A DNA stretch of 64,000 bases from contig NZ_BOVL01000005.1 of NCBI RefSeq assembly GCF_019972155.1, forward strand, positions 402,882-466,881, in the 5' to 3' direction. A model generated the notes under the pieces. It saw only the letters and a list, made by a program, of their open reading frames with translations, was not told where the DNA came from and made no database searches. Shown here one piece after another: positions 9,007 through 18,495 of this stretch; the stretch's first letter is position 1; every line of letters starts with the position of its first letter. The DNA comes from Bradyrhizobium sp. RD5-C2 (GTDB taxonomy: Bacteria; Pseudomonadota; Alphaproteobacteria; Rhizobiales; Xanthobacteraceae). A program made the translations under genes and the position numbers.

Positions 9007-9804
9007 TCACACCTTCTCCTTCACGAACCTGTTCCGCAATGTCCCGATCCCTGTGATGTCGATCTCCACCACGTCGCCGTCCTTCAGGTCGGGCGAGGCG
9101 CCGTCGGTGCCCATCCAGATCACGTCGCCGGGCGACAGCGTGAAGTATTTCGAAAGCTCGACGAGGAAGGGCACGATGCCGAAGATCATTTCGTTGGTGC
9201 GAAAGCGGCCGGTCTCCTTGCCGTTGACGCGGATCGCGGTCTCCATGCGGTCGAGATCGACATCGGTCTCGATCCACGGGCCCATCGGCTTGAAGGTATC
9301 GGCGTTCTTGGCGCGCCACAGCCCGCGGTCGGCCTTCTGCCAGTTGCGCTCGGAGACGTCGTTGCCGATCGTGTATCCGAACACGCAGTCCATCGCATTG
9401 GCTTCGGTGAGGTGCCTGGCTTTCTTGCCGATCACGACGACAAGTTCGCCCTCGTAATGGATCTTCTCGGTTGCGCTCGCCGGGATGATGACATCCTCGT
9501 CATGGGCGATCAGCGCGTTCTGCGCGCGGTAGCCGATCTCGGGACGATCGGGAACGTTCGGCACGGTGCCGGCCTTGTCGGCGGCCTCCTTGAGATGCTT
9601 CAGATAGTTCAGCCCGACGCAGTAGAAAGTGCGCGGGATCAGCGGCAGCTCGATCTTGACGTCCTTCAGGGCGTGGGTCTTCGCCGTCTTGCTCCATTCG
9701 CCAAAGGGATCACCGTTCACGGTGATGACGGTGTCGCCCTCGACGAGGCCCCAGGAAGTCGTACCCGCGGTCGTGCCCGCGGCGGTGAATTTCAGCCAGC
9801 GCAT
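9007..9804 (-). CDS. Fumarylacetoacetate hydrolase family protein
   Basis: 265 residues, the usual length of single-domain FAH-family hydrolases or isomerases acting on acylpyruvates or 2-hydroxy-hepta-2,4-diene-1,7-dioates. Visible hallmarks are CVGLNYLKHLKEA, the metal-binding HYEGELVVVIGKKA, the FGYTIGNDVSERNWQ segment and PGDVIWMGTDG. It is the last gene of a three-gene operon behind the flavin monooxygenase (13-base gap). A cytosolic metal-dependent C-C hydrolase that finishes a ring or side-chain degradation is the natural reading; the substrate is unknown. Confidence 0.9.
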   Translation of the reverse strand: MRWLKFTAAGTTAGTTSWGLVEGDTVITVNGDPFGEWSKTAKTHALKDVKIELPLIPRTFYCVGLNYLKHLKEAADKAGTVPNVPDRPEIGYRAQNALIAHDEDVIIPASATEKIHYEGELVVVIGKKARHLTEANAMDCVFGYTIGNDVSERNWQKADRGLWRAKNADTFKPMGPWIETDVDLDRMETAIRVNGKETGRFRTNEMIFGIVPFLVELSKYFTLSPGDVIWMGTDGASPDLKDGDVVEIDITGIGTLRNRFVKEKV

Positions 9805-9817
9805 GATGATGTCCCTT

Positions 9818-11182
9818 CTATTCCGCGGCCCGCGCGCGGGTCTTCCAGGCGCCCGCCGCCGGGCGCTTCAGCCCGAGATTTTCCCGCAGCGTGGTGCCGG
9901 CGTAGTCCTTGTGGAACAGGCCGCGCTTCTGCAACTCGGGCACCACGTGATCGACGAAGTCGGCGTAGGAGCCCGGCACATAGCTCGCCGCGATGACGAA
10001 GCCGTCGCAGCCGCGGCCTTCGAACATTTCCTCCAGCCGGTCGGCGATCTCCTTCGGGCCGCCGACCATCGCGTCCTGCACCTGGCCGCGGCCGGAGAAG
10101 GTGATGAAGTCGCGGGTCGAGGGATTGGCCTTGCCCGAGGTGCGCAGCACGCCGTCGCGGATGCCGAGCATGCCTTGCATGCCTTGCAACTCCTCAGTGG
10201 TTAGCGGCTCGTCGATCGGTTTGGCGCCGAAATCGAAGTTGAGGCCTTCGGCGAGCAGCGACAGCGCGTCGATCTCGAGCGGCAGCTTCTGGATCACGGC
10301 CATCCGGTCCTCGGCCTCGGCCTTGGTCGCGCCGGTGACCGGCGTGATCAGGTTGCAGAGGAACATCTGGTCGGGATCGCGGCCGGCCTTGGCGGCTTCG
10401 CCCCGGATCGCGTCATAGCCTTGCTTGGCATTGGCGAGGTTGCGGGCCGCGGTGAAGATCACCTCGCCCCAACGCCCGGCAAAGCGCTGGCCGCGGCCGG
10501 ATGCGCCGGCCTGGATCACGACGGGATGGCCCTGCGCCGAGCGCGGCACCGTGAACGGGCCTCGCGAGGTAAAGAACGCGCCCTTGTGATCGAGCCGCTT
10601 CACCTTGGCCGGATCGGCGAACCGGCCGCTTGTCTTGTCGATCACCAGCGCGCCGTCTTCCCAGGCGTCCCAATGGCCGAGCACCACCTCCATGAACTCG
10701 TCGGCGCGGTCGTAGCGCGGATCGTGGTCGAGATGCTGCGCCTTGCCCATGTTGAGCGCTTCGCCGTCATTGACCGACGTCACCACGTTCCAGGCCGCGC
10801 GGCCGTTGGTCATCAGATCGAGCGTGGCGAAGCGGCGGGCGACGTCGAACGGCTCGAAATAGGTGGTGGAGGCGGTCGAGGCGAGGCCGAGCCTGGTGGT
10901 GACCATGCCCATCGTGGTCAGCACCACGATCGGGTCCATCTTCACGCAGCGGATGCCGTATTCGACGGTGTGGGCGTGATCGTTGCCGTAGCGGTCCGGC
11001 ATCGCGAGGCGATCGTCGAAGAACGCCATGTGGAACTTGCCGCGCTCCAGGATGCGCGCGATCTCCTGATAGTAGTCCGCCGACATCGAATCGTCGCGCG
11101 ACTCCGGGTGACGCCAGGAGCTCGGCAGATTGGTGCAGTTCTGCGCCTGCAAAAAGCCGACCAGCGCGATTTGCCGTGTCAT
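9818..11182 (-). CDS. LLM-class flavin-dependent monooxygenase (NtaA/SnaA/DszA type)
   Basis: 454 residues with the bacterial luciferase-like TIM-barrel pattern of the nitrilotriacetate-monooxygenase subfamily: GKFHMAFFDDRLAMPD near residue 50, then ASTTYFEPFDVARRFATLD, GRAAWNVVTS and VIQAGASGRGQRFAGRW. These enzymes use reduced FMN delivered by a separate reductase, which is not present here. ATG 11182 has AGGAG 6 bases upstream. It sits between an Ldh-type dehydrogenase (24-base gap) and an FAH-family hydrolase (13-base gap), clearly one operon. The substrate cannot be read from sequence. Confidence 0.9.
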   Translation of the reverse strand: MTRQIALVGFLQAQNCTNLPSSWRHPESRDDSMSADYYQEIARILERGKFHMAFFDDRLAMPDRYGNDHAHTVEYGIRCVKMDPIVVLTTMGMVTTRLGLASTASTTYFEPFDVARRFATLDLMTNGRAAWNVVTSVNDGEALNMGKAQHLDHDPRYDRADEFMEVVLGHWDAWEDGALVIDKTSGRFADPAKVKRLDHKGAFFTSRGPFTVPRSAQGHPVVIQAGASGRGQRFAGRWGEVIFTAARNLANAKQGYDAIRGEAAKAGRDPDQMFLCNLITPVTGATKAEAEDRMAVIQKLPLEIDALSLLAEGLNFDFGAKPIDEPLTTEELQGMQGMLGIRDGVLRTSGKANPSTRDFITFSGRGQVQDAMVGGPKEIADRLEEMFEGRGCDGFVIAASYVPGSYADFVDHVVPELQKRGLFHKDYAGTTLRENLGLKRPAAGAWKTRARAAE

Positions 11183-11206
11183 GTCGTTCTCCTGTACCTG
11201 AATGCG

Positions 11207-12259
11207 TCAGCGAAGATCGAGGTCGTCGGTGAGCTTGTAACCGGCCGCGAGCGCCTTGAGCTTGTCCCAGGTCGCATCCTCGATCTCGATGCCGTTCTTG
11301 CGCCGTTCGACTTCGCGCAGATGTTCGACTTCGCCGGGATAGAACACGCCGCGGCTCCCTTCCGAGAGCGGCGTCGATTTCAGGTAGCGGGCGAAATCGG
11401 CGACCTCCTTCTTGAAGTCTTGCAAGGGGCGGAACGCCGCGACATTGAACACTGCCATGAAGCAGCCGTCGTTGTGCCGGCCGGTCGGCTCGACGCCGAA
11501 GCCGAGGCCGGTCAGCAGGCCGCACAGCACCTCGACCATCGCGGCAAGGCCCGAGCCCTTGTAGCCTTCGCTGCCGCCGAGCGGCAGCAGCGCGCCGCCC
11601 TTGCGATAGTCCGCAGGGTCAGTGGTGTCGCGCCCTTCGGCATCGATGATCCAGCCCTTCGGGATGCTCTCGCCACGCGCCACCGCGAGCTGGATCTTGC
11701 CGGCCGCCACCGCCGAGGTCGCCATATCAAGATAGAACGGCGCCTCGAGATCGGACGGCACCGCGATCGAGAGCGGGTTGGTGCCGAGCCGGGCCTCGCG
11801 GCCGCCGAACGGCGCGACATGCTTCGGCGAGCGGCCGGAATCGGCGGCCGCGATCCCGATCATGCCTTCGCGCATCGCCATCAGCGGGTAATGCGCCAGA
11901 CGGCCGACATGGCTCTGCCGGAACACGGTGCAGGCCGCGACATTGGCGGTCTTCGCCTTGTTGATGGTCATCTCCATCGCCTTGGCGTTGACGTGGAAGC
12001 CGAATCCCCAATGACCGTCGATCACGGTCGTGGTCGGCGTCTCCTGCACCACGGTCCATTTGGCGCCGGGGACGATATGGCCGGCCTTGATGCGGTCGAT
12101 ATAGGTCGGGATCGCGATCACGCCGTGGGAGTCATGGCCGGCGAGGTTGGCGTTGACGCAGCCGGAGGCAACCGCGTTGGCTTCCTCCTCCGATGCGCCG
12201 GCGCCCCGGAGCAGCGCCGCGCCGATGCGTGTGAGACGGTCGGCCTGGACGATCGGCAT
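11207..12259 (-). CDS. Malate/L-lactate dehydrogenase-family oxidoreductase (Ldh family)
   Basis: 350 residues of the non-Rossmann LDH2/MDH2 family that reduces 2-oxoacids or cyclic imines with NAD(P)H. Motifs include NANLAGHDSHGVIAIPTYID (catalytic His in the SHG), an SHVGRLAHYPLMA segment and FGGREARLGTNPLSIAVP. Length is normal. It is the first gene of the operon with the flavin monooxygenase and FAH-family hydrolase. Together they suggest oxidation of a hydroxy-acid side chain, monooxygenation, then hydrolytic cleavage. That pathway is an inference from gene order. Confidence 0.9.
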   Translation of the reverse strand: MPIVQADRLTRIGAALLRGAGASEEEANAVASGCVNANLAGHDSHGVIAIPTYIDRIKAGHIVPGAKWTVVQETPTTTVIDGHWGFGFHVNAKAMEMTINKAKTANVAACTVFRQSHVGRLAHYPLMAMREGMIGIAAADSGRSPKHVAPFGGREARLGTNPLSIAVPSDLEAPFYLDMATSAVAAGKIQLAVARGESIPKGWIIDAEGRDTTDPADYRKGGALLPLGGSEGYKGSGLAAMVEVLCGLLTGLGFGVEPTGRHNDGCFMAVFNVAAFRPLQDFKKEVADFARYLKSTPLSEGSRGVFYPGEVEHLREVERRKNGIEIEDATWDKLKALAAGYKLTDDLDLR

Positions 12260-12613
12260 GGGATTTTCCTCGCGGTCCGCCCGCGTGATGCGCGGGTCTT
12301 GCTTGCTGTTGTCAGGCTGATGGTCTCAAAGCGCAGCCCGCCGAGCAAGGGCGGAAAATCCGGTCCGCCATACCGCCAGCAGGGTGCTCCCGGCTGGGAT
12401 TTCACTGAATGGAACGGTCGCGGTCGCGCTGCGGAATTTGGCCGCGCCGGAGGCGCAACCGGGGCGGCAATCCGCGTCCCGCAACCCTCCGCCTCAGGCT
12501 GGCACATCGGCGTCCGTATTATCCCGGAAAACGGCCTCCGGGATTCGTCAGCCGTTTACTTTGTCTCACAACTTGCCGGATACACTAACCATCACTTAGG
12601 CCTCTCGCGGGCA
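12260..12613. other. 354-bp divergent intergenic region
   Basis: It carries the promoters of the Ldh operon (minus) and of the GAF-GGDEF-EAL gene (plus). The right end is less GC-rich and holds ACTAACCATCACTTAGG at 12583-12599. Open frames cross the region on both strands but have no recognisable protein character. No terminator or known riboswitch was seen. Confidence 0.5.
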
Positions 12614-15600
12614 ATGTTCCCCGGCAGATTGAAGGGGGTGGCCCTGGGGCCTTCAGGGATCGTGCAGTCCAGCATCGGGCGTACATTCGCGGCGTTGAAT
12701 GCCACCAACGAAGCGATCCTGTACGCGAAATCACCAGAAGAGTTGTACGGAAAGGTCTGCGAAGCCGCGTTCTCGAGCGGGAGCTTCCTGGCCGCGACCG
12801 TCTTTTTGCTGGAGCCGGATACCGGTCGGCTGATATTCGCCGCCGGTTGCGGCGACGATGTCGCGCGTCTGCGCAGCATCAGGATTTCCATCCTCGCCAA
12901 CATTCCGGAAGGGGAGGGCGTCGCCGGGCGGGCGTTCCGCGATCAGAGCGCCAGCGTCAGCAACGACTATCTCAATGATGCCCGTTCGTCGGCCTGGCGC
13001 AGCGGTCTCGCGGCAGCCGGCGTCGGCGCGGCGGCGGCGATGCCGCTGGTCTGCAACGGGCGCAGCGTCGGCGTCTTCATGGTGACCCGGCGCGAGGTCG
13101 ACTCGCTCGGCGAGGAGATCGTGTCGCTGCTGGAGCGCATCGCGGCGAACGTGTCCTTTGCGCTCGACAATTTCGACCATGAGGCGTCGCGCAAGAGCGG
13201 CGAGCGGGCGATGCGTCGGCTCAACCGCATGTTCGGCGCCATCAGCGCAACCAACGAGGCGATCCTCCGCGCCAAGACCGAGCACGATCTCTATCAGCGG
13301 GTGTGCGACGCCGCGGTGTTCAGCGGAAAATCCTTCGCCACGGTGGTGCTGCTGGCCGAGCCCGACACGCACTGGCTCGAGCCCGTCGCCGGCACCGGCG
13401 AGGCGCTCGACCTGATCACGCAGACGCGCTTTTCGACGGATCCGGACAATCTCTACGGCAAGGGGATCTGCGGCGAGGCGTTCCGGACCAAACGGCCGTG
13501 CATCGAGCACGACATTCCGATATCGACGGGCGCCTCGCAGGCGCAGGCCGGCGAGAGCGGCCTGATGGCCTGCGTCGCGCTGCCGCTCACCCGGTTCGGC
13601 AGGAGCATCGGCGTCCTGATCTTCTTCATCGGCAATTCCTGGGCCCGCGACGAAGAGATCATCGCGCTGCTGGCGGGCATCGCCGAGAACGTCTCGGTTG
13701 CGCTCGACACGTTCGGCCGCGCTACCGAGAAGGCCAAGGCCGATGCCGAACGCGAGCGGCTGTCGCGGATGTTCGCGGCGCTGAGCGCGACCAACGAGGC
13801 GATCATGCGCGCGCGGTCGCGGCTCGAGATGTTCGAGCTGGTCTGCGCCGCGGCGGCGCATGGCGGCGGGTTCAACTCCACCAGCATCCTGATCGCAAAA
13901 CCCGGCGACGACTTCCTGGAGATGATGGCGGTGGCGGGGCCGACCGCCGAGAATGCGCGCCGCCTCAACGTCTCGCGCAGCGAGGCGCGTCCCGAAGGGC
14001 GCGGGGTTTGCGGCAAGGCGTTCCGCTCCCGGCGCGCCTGCATCAACAACGATTTTCTGGGCGACGTCGCCAACAACCCGTTCCGCGACGTCATCGACCG
14101 TGAGGATGCCCGATCGGGCGCGGCATTTCCGTTGATCGTCGACGATGAGCCGGTCGGCGTGATGCTGTTCATCTCCGCCAAGCGCAACACCTTCTCGGCC
14201 GAGTTCGCCGAGCTGCTGCAGCGGCTCGCCGACAACGTCGCCTATGCGCTCGGCAGCTTCGATCGTGCCGACGAGAAGGCGCGCACCGAGGAGCAGAAGG
14301 AACGGCTGAGGCGGATGTTCGCGGCGCTGAGCGCGACCAACGAGGCGATCATGCGGGCGAAATCCCGCAGCGAGCTGTTCGATCTGGTCTGCGATGCCGC
14401 GGCGGTCGGCGGTCAGTTCATCTCGGCCACGATCAGGCTGGTGCGGCCGGGTGAGGTCTTCCTGGAGAACGTGGCTGCTTCCGGCCCCGACCGGGTACGG
14501 GCCCGCGAAGTCCAGTTGTCGGCCGATGCGACGCGTCCGGAGGGACAAACGCTGACCGGCGTTGCGGTCCGCACCCGCAGGCCCTGCATCAGCAACGATT
14601 ATCTCAGCGACTTCGGCCCCGAGTCGCATGTCTATCCGGTCGTGCGCGACAGCGGCAGCAAGTCCGGCGCGGCCCTGCCGCTGCTCAAGAACGGCGAGGC
14701 GATCGGCGCGCTGGTGTTCCTCTCCGGCGAGTTCAACACCTTCAGTCCGGAGATGATGGCGCTGCTGCAGCGGCTCACCGAGAACGTGTCGTTTGCGCTG
14801 GCTAATTTCGACCGCGCCGACGAGAAGGCGCGGGCCGACGAGCAGAAGGAGCGGCTGTCGCGGATGTTCGCGGCGCTGAGCGCGACCAACGAGGCGATCA
14901 TGCGGGCGAAGTCCCGCGCCGAGCTCTACCAGCTGGTCTGCGAGGCGGCGGCGACCGGCGGCAAGTTCACCTCGACCACCATCGCGCTGGCGCAGCCGGG
15001 CAGCGACTATCTCCGCATTGTCGCGATCGCGGGCCCAGCCGCCGACGGCGCGAGCCAGGTGACGCTCTCGACCAGCGCGGCACACGCCGAGGGGCGCGGC
15101 GCCTGCGGCCGGGCGTTCCGGTCCGGCAGGGCCTGCATCATCAACGACTATTTTGCCGATACCGAGACTGCAGCTTTCCATGAGCGCGCGCGTCTCGATG
15201 GAACGCAGTCCGGTGCCTCGTTTCCGCTGATCGTCAGCGGATCGGTCGTCGGCGTCATGATCTTCGTCGCGATCGAGAAGGATACGTTCACGCCGGAATT
15301 CGCCGAGCTGCTGCAGCGGCTCGCCGACAATCTGGCGTTCGCGCTCGAGAGCTTCGACCGCGCCGACGAGAAGCACAAGGCCGATGAACGGATCGAATAT
15401 CTTGCCTCGCATGACAGCCTGACCAATCTGCCGAACCGCGAGACCTTCAACGAGATGCTGCGTCACGCGATCTCGGCGGCAGACCGCCATTGCCGGCAGC
15501 TCGCCGTGCTGTTCATCGATCTCGACCGCTTCAAGGTGATCAACGATTCGCTCGGCCATGACGCCGGCGACATGCTGCTGGTGGCGATCGCCGAGCGGCT

Positions 15601-16777
15601 GCGCGGATCGTTGCGTGCGAGCGACGTGGTGGCGCGGCTCGGCGGCGATGAGTTCGTGGTCATCCTGGAGGACACCACCGAACGTCACGACGTCGAGCGC
15701 ATCGCCGGCGATCTCCTGGTCGCACTCAGCCAGCCGATGCAGCTCAGCGGGCACGAGTGCCACACCACGGCCTCGATCGGGATTGCGACGTATCCCACCG
15801 ACGGCTCCGACGTGCAGACGCTCACCAAGAATGCCGACATGGCGATGTATCTTGCCAAGGAGGACGGCAAGAACGGCTTCCGCTTCTTCTCCAACGAGGT
15901 CAGGGCGCAGTCGATCGAGCGCCTGACGATGGAAAGCGCACTGCGCCGCGCGCTGGAGCGCGACCAGTTCTCGCTCGAGTATCAGCCCAAGGTCGACATG
16001 GCGAGCGGTCAGATCAGCGGCGTCGAGGCGCTGCTGCGCTGGACCCATCCCGAGCTCGGCAAGGTGTCGCCAGGGCAGTTCATTCCGCTCGCCGAGGAGA
16101 TCGGGCTGATCGTGCCGATCGGCCGCTGGGTGCTGAAGGAAGCCTGCGCGCAGAACATGGCGTGGCAGCACCGCGGCCTCAAGGCGGTGACGATGGCGGT
16201 CAACCTCTCGCCGCGGCAGTTCGGCGATCCGAACCTGCTCGACGACATCGACGAGGCACTCGAGCAGAGCGGCATGTCGCCGGCGCTGCTGCAGCTCGAG
16301 GTCACCGAAAGCATGGTGATGCGCAACGTGACGCGCGCGGTCCGCGTGCTCGACGCGATCCAGAACCGGGGCATTCGGCTGGCGATCGACGATTTCGGCA
16401 CCGGCTATTCGTCGATGTCGCTGATGAAGCAGTTCCCGATCGACACCATCAAGATCGATCGCTCCTTCGTGCGCGATCTGCCCGATGATTCCGAGGACGT
16501 CGCGATCGCCCAGGCGATCATCAGCATGGGCAAGGCGCTCGGCATGACCATCGTCGCCGAGGGCGTCGAGACCTCCGAGCAGCAGGAGTTCCTGCGCGCA
16601 CATGCCTGCGACGAGATGCAGGGCTTCCTGTTCAGCCGGCCGCTGCCGCCGCGCGATCTCGCCGAATTGTTGAAGACGTCGCCGGTGCTGACGTCGCCGC
16701 CGTTGCAGCCGTCGCTGGATGACGAGGCGTTCGGCGAGGCGGGGCCGGATCTAGGGCGGAAACGCGCTGTCGTCTGA
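12614..16777 (+). CDS. Five-GAF diguanylate cyclase/phosphodiesterase (GAF x5-GGDEF-EAL)
   Basis: A cytosolic protein of about 1387 residues that should make and/or break cyclic di-GMP. Five units with a spacing of 180-183 residues begin at about 23, 205, 385, 567 and 750. Each opens with a linker like RMFAALSATNEAIMRAK followed by a GAF-type sensor domain. A GGDEF domain follows with intact GGDEF at 1010-1014 and an RxxD inhibitory site (RASD, 1001-1004) five residues ahead of it. The EAL domain has EAL at 1138-1140, DDFGTGYSS near 1259 and an AEGVET segment. No membrane helices were seen. The start is uncertain: ATG 12614 was chosen, with in-frame GTG at 12638 or 12662 as alternatives; the much longer upstream frame is non-coding in character. 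The 3' end overlaps a small convergent gene. Confidence 0.9.
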   Translation: MFPGRLKGVALGPSGIVQSSIGRTFAALNATNEAILYAKSPEELYGKVCEAAFSSGSFLAATVFLLEPDTGRLIFAAGCGDDVARLRSIRISILANIPEGEGVAGRAFRDQSASVSNDYLNDARSSAWRSGLAAAGVGAAAAMPLVCNGRSVGVFMVTRREVDSLGEEIVSLLERIAANVSFALDNFDHEASRKSGERAMRRLNRMFGAISATNEAILRAKTEHDLYQRVCDAAVFSGKSFATVVLLAEPDTHWLEPVAGTGEALDLITQTRFSTDPDNLYGKGICGEAFRTKRPCIEHDIPISTGASQAQAGESGLMACVALPLTRFGRSIGVLIFFIGNSWARDEEIIALLAGIAENVSVALDTFGRATEKAKADAERERLSRMFAALSATNEAIMRARSRLEMFELVCAAAAHGGGFNSTSILIAKPGDDFLEMMAVAGPTAENARRLNVSRSEARPEGRGVCGKAFRSRRACINNDFLGDVANNPFRDVIDREDARSGAAFPLIVDDEPVGVMLFISAKRNTFSAEFAELLQRLADNVAYALGSFDRADEKARTEEQKERLRRMFAALSATNEAIMRAKSRSELFDLVCDAAAVGGQFISATIRLVRPGEVFLENVAASGPDRVRAREVQLSADATRPEGQTLTGVAVRTRRPCISNDYLSDFGPESHVYPVVRDSGSKSGAALPLLKNGEAIGALVFLSGEFNTFSPEMMALLQRLTENVSFALANFDRADEKARADEQKERLSRMFAALSATNEAIMRAKSRAELYQLVCEAAATGGKFTSTTIALAQPGSDYLRIVAIAGPAADGASQVTLSTSAAHAEGRGACGRAFRSGRACIINDYFADTETAAFHERARLDGTQSGASFPLIVSGSVVGVMIFVAIEKDTFTPEFAELLQRLADNLAFALESFDRADEKHKADERIEYLASHDSLTNLPNRETFNEMLRHAISAADRHCRQLAVLFIDLDRFKVINDSLGHDAGDMLLVAIAERLRGSLRASDVVARLGGDEFVVILEDTTERHDVERIAGDLLVALSQPMQLSGHECHTTASIGIATYPTDGSDVQTLTKNADMAMYLAKEDGKNGFRFFSNEVRAQSIERLTMESALRRALERDQFSLEYQPKVDMASGQISGVEALLRWTHPELGKVSPGQFIPLAEEIGLIVPIGRWVLKEACAQNMAWQHRGLKAVTMAVNLSPRQFGDPNLLDDIDEALEQSGMSPALLQLEVTESMVMRNVTRAVRVLDAIQNRGIRLAIDDFGTGYSSMSLMKQFPIDTIKIDRSFVRDLPDDSEDVAIAQAIISMGKALGMTIVAEGVETSEQQEFLRAHACDEMQGFLFSRPLPPRDLAELLKTSPVLTSPPLQPSLDDEAFGEAGPDLGRKRAVV

Positions 16778-17092
16778 CGGCTGCACGGGCAGGTCGCGGA
16801 CGTCGGAATCGGTGGAGGCGATCACGCGCGAGAAATCATAGGGCCAGGACGGTATCGCCTGGCCGGCCAGGGTCTGGCGCAGCGTCGCCGACGCCTCTGC
16901 AAAGCTCGCCCCGTCGGGCAGGCGGAACCGGCGGGACAAGGTGGAAGGCAGCGCTTCGGCGGCATCGCGCAGCTCGAATGCCGGTCCCCACCACCACGCC
17001 GGCGCCGGCGGCCGTTCCGGTTCGGCAATGGCGCGCCATCGCGCGAACTCGTCGGCGATGCGGGCAAATTGCAGCTTGGCGGCGGGATGCAT
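16751..17092 (-). CDS. Small cytosolic protein of unknown function
   Basis: 113 residues starting MHPAAKLQFARIADEFARWR, followed by a Trp-rich PAWWWGPAFEL patch and a C-terminal PSWPYDFSRVI. I do not recognise a family. ATG 17092 has an AAGGA sequence about 9 bases upstream and begins the only stretch with convincing composition; the frame upstream is arginine-rich and unconvincing. The stop lies inside the last codons of the convergent GAF-GGDEF-EAL gene (27-base overlap). Confidence 0.55.
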   Translation of the reverse strand: MHPAAKLQFARIADEFARWRAIAEPERPPAPAWWWGPAFELRDAAEALPSTLSRRFRLPDGASFAEASATLRQTLAGQAIPSWPYDFSRVIASTDSDVRDLPVQPSDDSAFPP

Positions 17093-17148
17093 CGAAGGTC
17101 CTTCCTTGGGCTGCGATGATAGCATCGCATGGACCTTACGCAACGCGG

Positions 17149-17619
17149 CTACTTCTGTTCCACCTCGGTCGCGGTGGCTGGGCCTTCGCCCATGATCAGC
17201 AGCACGGCGTCCTCGTCCTTGGCGCCGTCCCAATGCACCTGCTTGCCGAAATGGGTGACGAAGCTTCCCGCCGGCATTGCCACGGTGCCGTGATCGGGAT
17301 CGAATTTCGGACCCGAGCCGACCCACCAGGTGCCTTTCAGCACGACGATATAGCGATCGTTCGGGTGAAAGTGCGGACGGCTGAAGTGATTGCCTTTGGT
17401 CCATTTGGTGTAGACCATGTAGAAGCCGGGCTTCGAGGGATCGCCGACCACGACGGCGTTCTGCGCGCCGCGCGCGTCGACCGCGCTCCAGGGAATCTGG
17501 TCCGGCAGCTTGTAGGTGACGGCGGCCGGATTGAGCTCGGCCGCGGAGCTGACGCTCAGCGTGCCGGCAAGCGCCAGCGGCACCATCAGGTATCGCCAGG
17601 ACCGGTTCGATGCCGTCAT
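17149..17619 (-). CDS. Secreted cupin-domain protein
   Basis: 156 residues with a signal peptide (WRYLMVPLALAGTLSVSSAA). The rest is a single cupin: SRPHFHPNDRYIVVLKGTWW supplies two His ligands and a downstream THFGKQVHWDGAK gives another. ATG 17619 has a perfect GGAGG five bases upstream, which settles the start against a longer frame. It is divergent from the DUF1080-like gene and separated by 215 bases of promoter DNA. Metal binding is likely; the reaction is unknown, and a sensor or sugar-binding role is as possible as an enzyme. Confidence 0.82.
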   Translation of the reverse strand: MTASNRSWRYLMVPLALAGTLSVSSAAELNPAAVTYKLPDQIPWSAVDARGAQNAVVVGDPSKPGFYMVYTKWTKGNHFSRPHFHPNDRYIVVLKGTWWVGSGPKFDPDHGTVAMPAGSFVTHFGKQVHWDGAKDEDAVLLIMGEGPATATEVEQK

Positions 17620-17834
17620 CGTATCCTCCGAAGTTCGTTCGGGCGACTGCCGCGCCCGTATGTCGCGTGATGCTAATCGTTCCCGCTTGCCTCGGACAAG
17701 ACGCGCCCGCGCATGTCTGCTCTCAAGATTGCGGCATCGGGCCGTGACACAACGCAGTTGCAATATGAAAAACGCATTTACGACGCTGCAGACGATGATA
17801 GGTTGCGCGCCAACCAAAAGACGGGAGGATAACC

Positions 17835-18434
17835 TTGAAGAAGCATCTGTCGATACTGGCGGCGGGACTCGTGATCGGTGCGGCCGCGCTGCAATTTTCC
17901 ACCACCGCATCGGGCGATGACGGCTGGGTCACGCTGCTCGACAGCTCCAAGCAGGGCGACTGGGACGAGGTCGGCAAGGCCAATTGGGCCATGAAGGACG
18001 GCGCGCTGGTTGCCGACAAGCTCGACGGCAAGGATCTCTCCTATCTCGTCAGCAAGACCCAGTACAAGGACTTCCAGATCCGCGCGGAGTTCTGGACCGA
18101 CGAGGACGCCAACAGCGGCGTCTTCATCCGCTGCGAAGGCAACAAGCTGATCGACTCCAAGGTCTGCTACGAGGTCAACATCTTCGACAAGCGTCCTGAT
18201 CCGACCTACGGCACCGGCGCGATAGTCGACGTCGGCAAGGTCGATCCGATGCCGAAGGCGGCCGGCAAGTGGAACGTCTACGAGATCACGGCGCAGGGGC
18301 CGCATTTCGTCGTGACGCTGAACGGCCAGAAGACCGTCGACGCGCAGGATTCCAAGCACGCCAACGGCTACATCGCGCTCCAGTATGGTTCGGGCGTGGT
18401 CAAGTTCCGCAAGGTGCAGATCAAGCCGCTCTGA
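17835..18434 (+). CDS. Secreted 3-keto-disaccharide hydrolase-like protein (DUF1080 fold), TTG start
   Basis: 199 residues: a signal peptide (KKHLSILAAGLVIGAAALQF), then a concanavalin-like jelly-roll with the DUF1080 pattern (DGWVTLLDSSKQGDWDEVG, FQIRAEFWTDEDANSGVFIR, GKWNVYEITAQGPHFVVTLN). Members hydrolyse 3-keto sugars or bind carbohydrate. There is no ATG in position: TTG 17835 is preceded by GGGAGG with a 6-base gap and begins the signal peptide directly. A short hairpin (17801-17815) lies just upstream of the ribosome-binding site. A terminator follows at 18453. Confidence 0.85.
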   Translation: MKKHLSILAAGLVIGAAALQFSTTASGDDGWVTLLDSSKQGDWDEVGKANWAMKDGALVADKLDGKDLSYLVSKTQYKDFQIRAEFWTDEDANSGVFIRCEGNKLIDSKVCYEVNIFDKRPDPTYGTGAIVDVGKVDPMPKAAGKWNVYEITAQGPHFVVTLNGQKTVDAQDSKHANGYIALQYGSGVVKFRKVQIKPL

Positions 18435-18452
18435 CAACCCACGCCGAGGAGA

Positions 18453-18480
18453 GCCCGGTCGCGCGGCGGCCGGGCTTTTG
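18453..18480. terminator. Rho-independent terminator between convergent genes
   Basis: AGCCCGG and CCGGGCT form a 7-bp stem around an 11-base loop and are followed by TTTT on the plus strand. It ends the DUF1080-like transcript; the opposite gene's stop is at 18496, so it may serve both directions. Confidence 0.75.
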
Positions 18481-18495
18481 GCTGCGTGTCGTGGG

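Noticed and set aside
10421..12613. Upstream extension of the GAF-GGDEF-EAL gene
   Set aside because: The frame is open but runs antisense through two well-defined operon genes and shows no domain character.
12731..16603. A 1290-codon minus-strand open frame opposite the GGDEF-EAL gene
   Set aside because: No protein motifs, and its composition mirrors the opposite strand's codon bias; the sense gene is certain.
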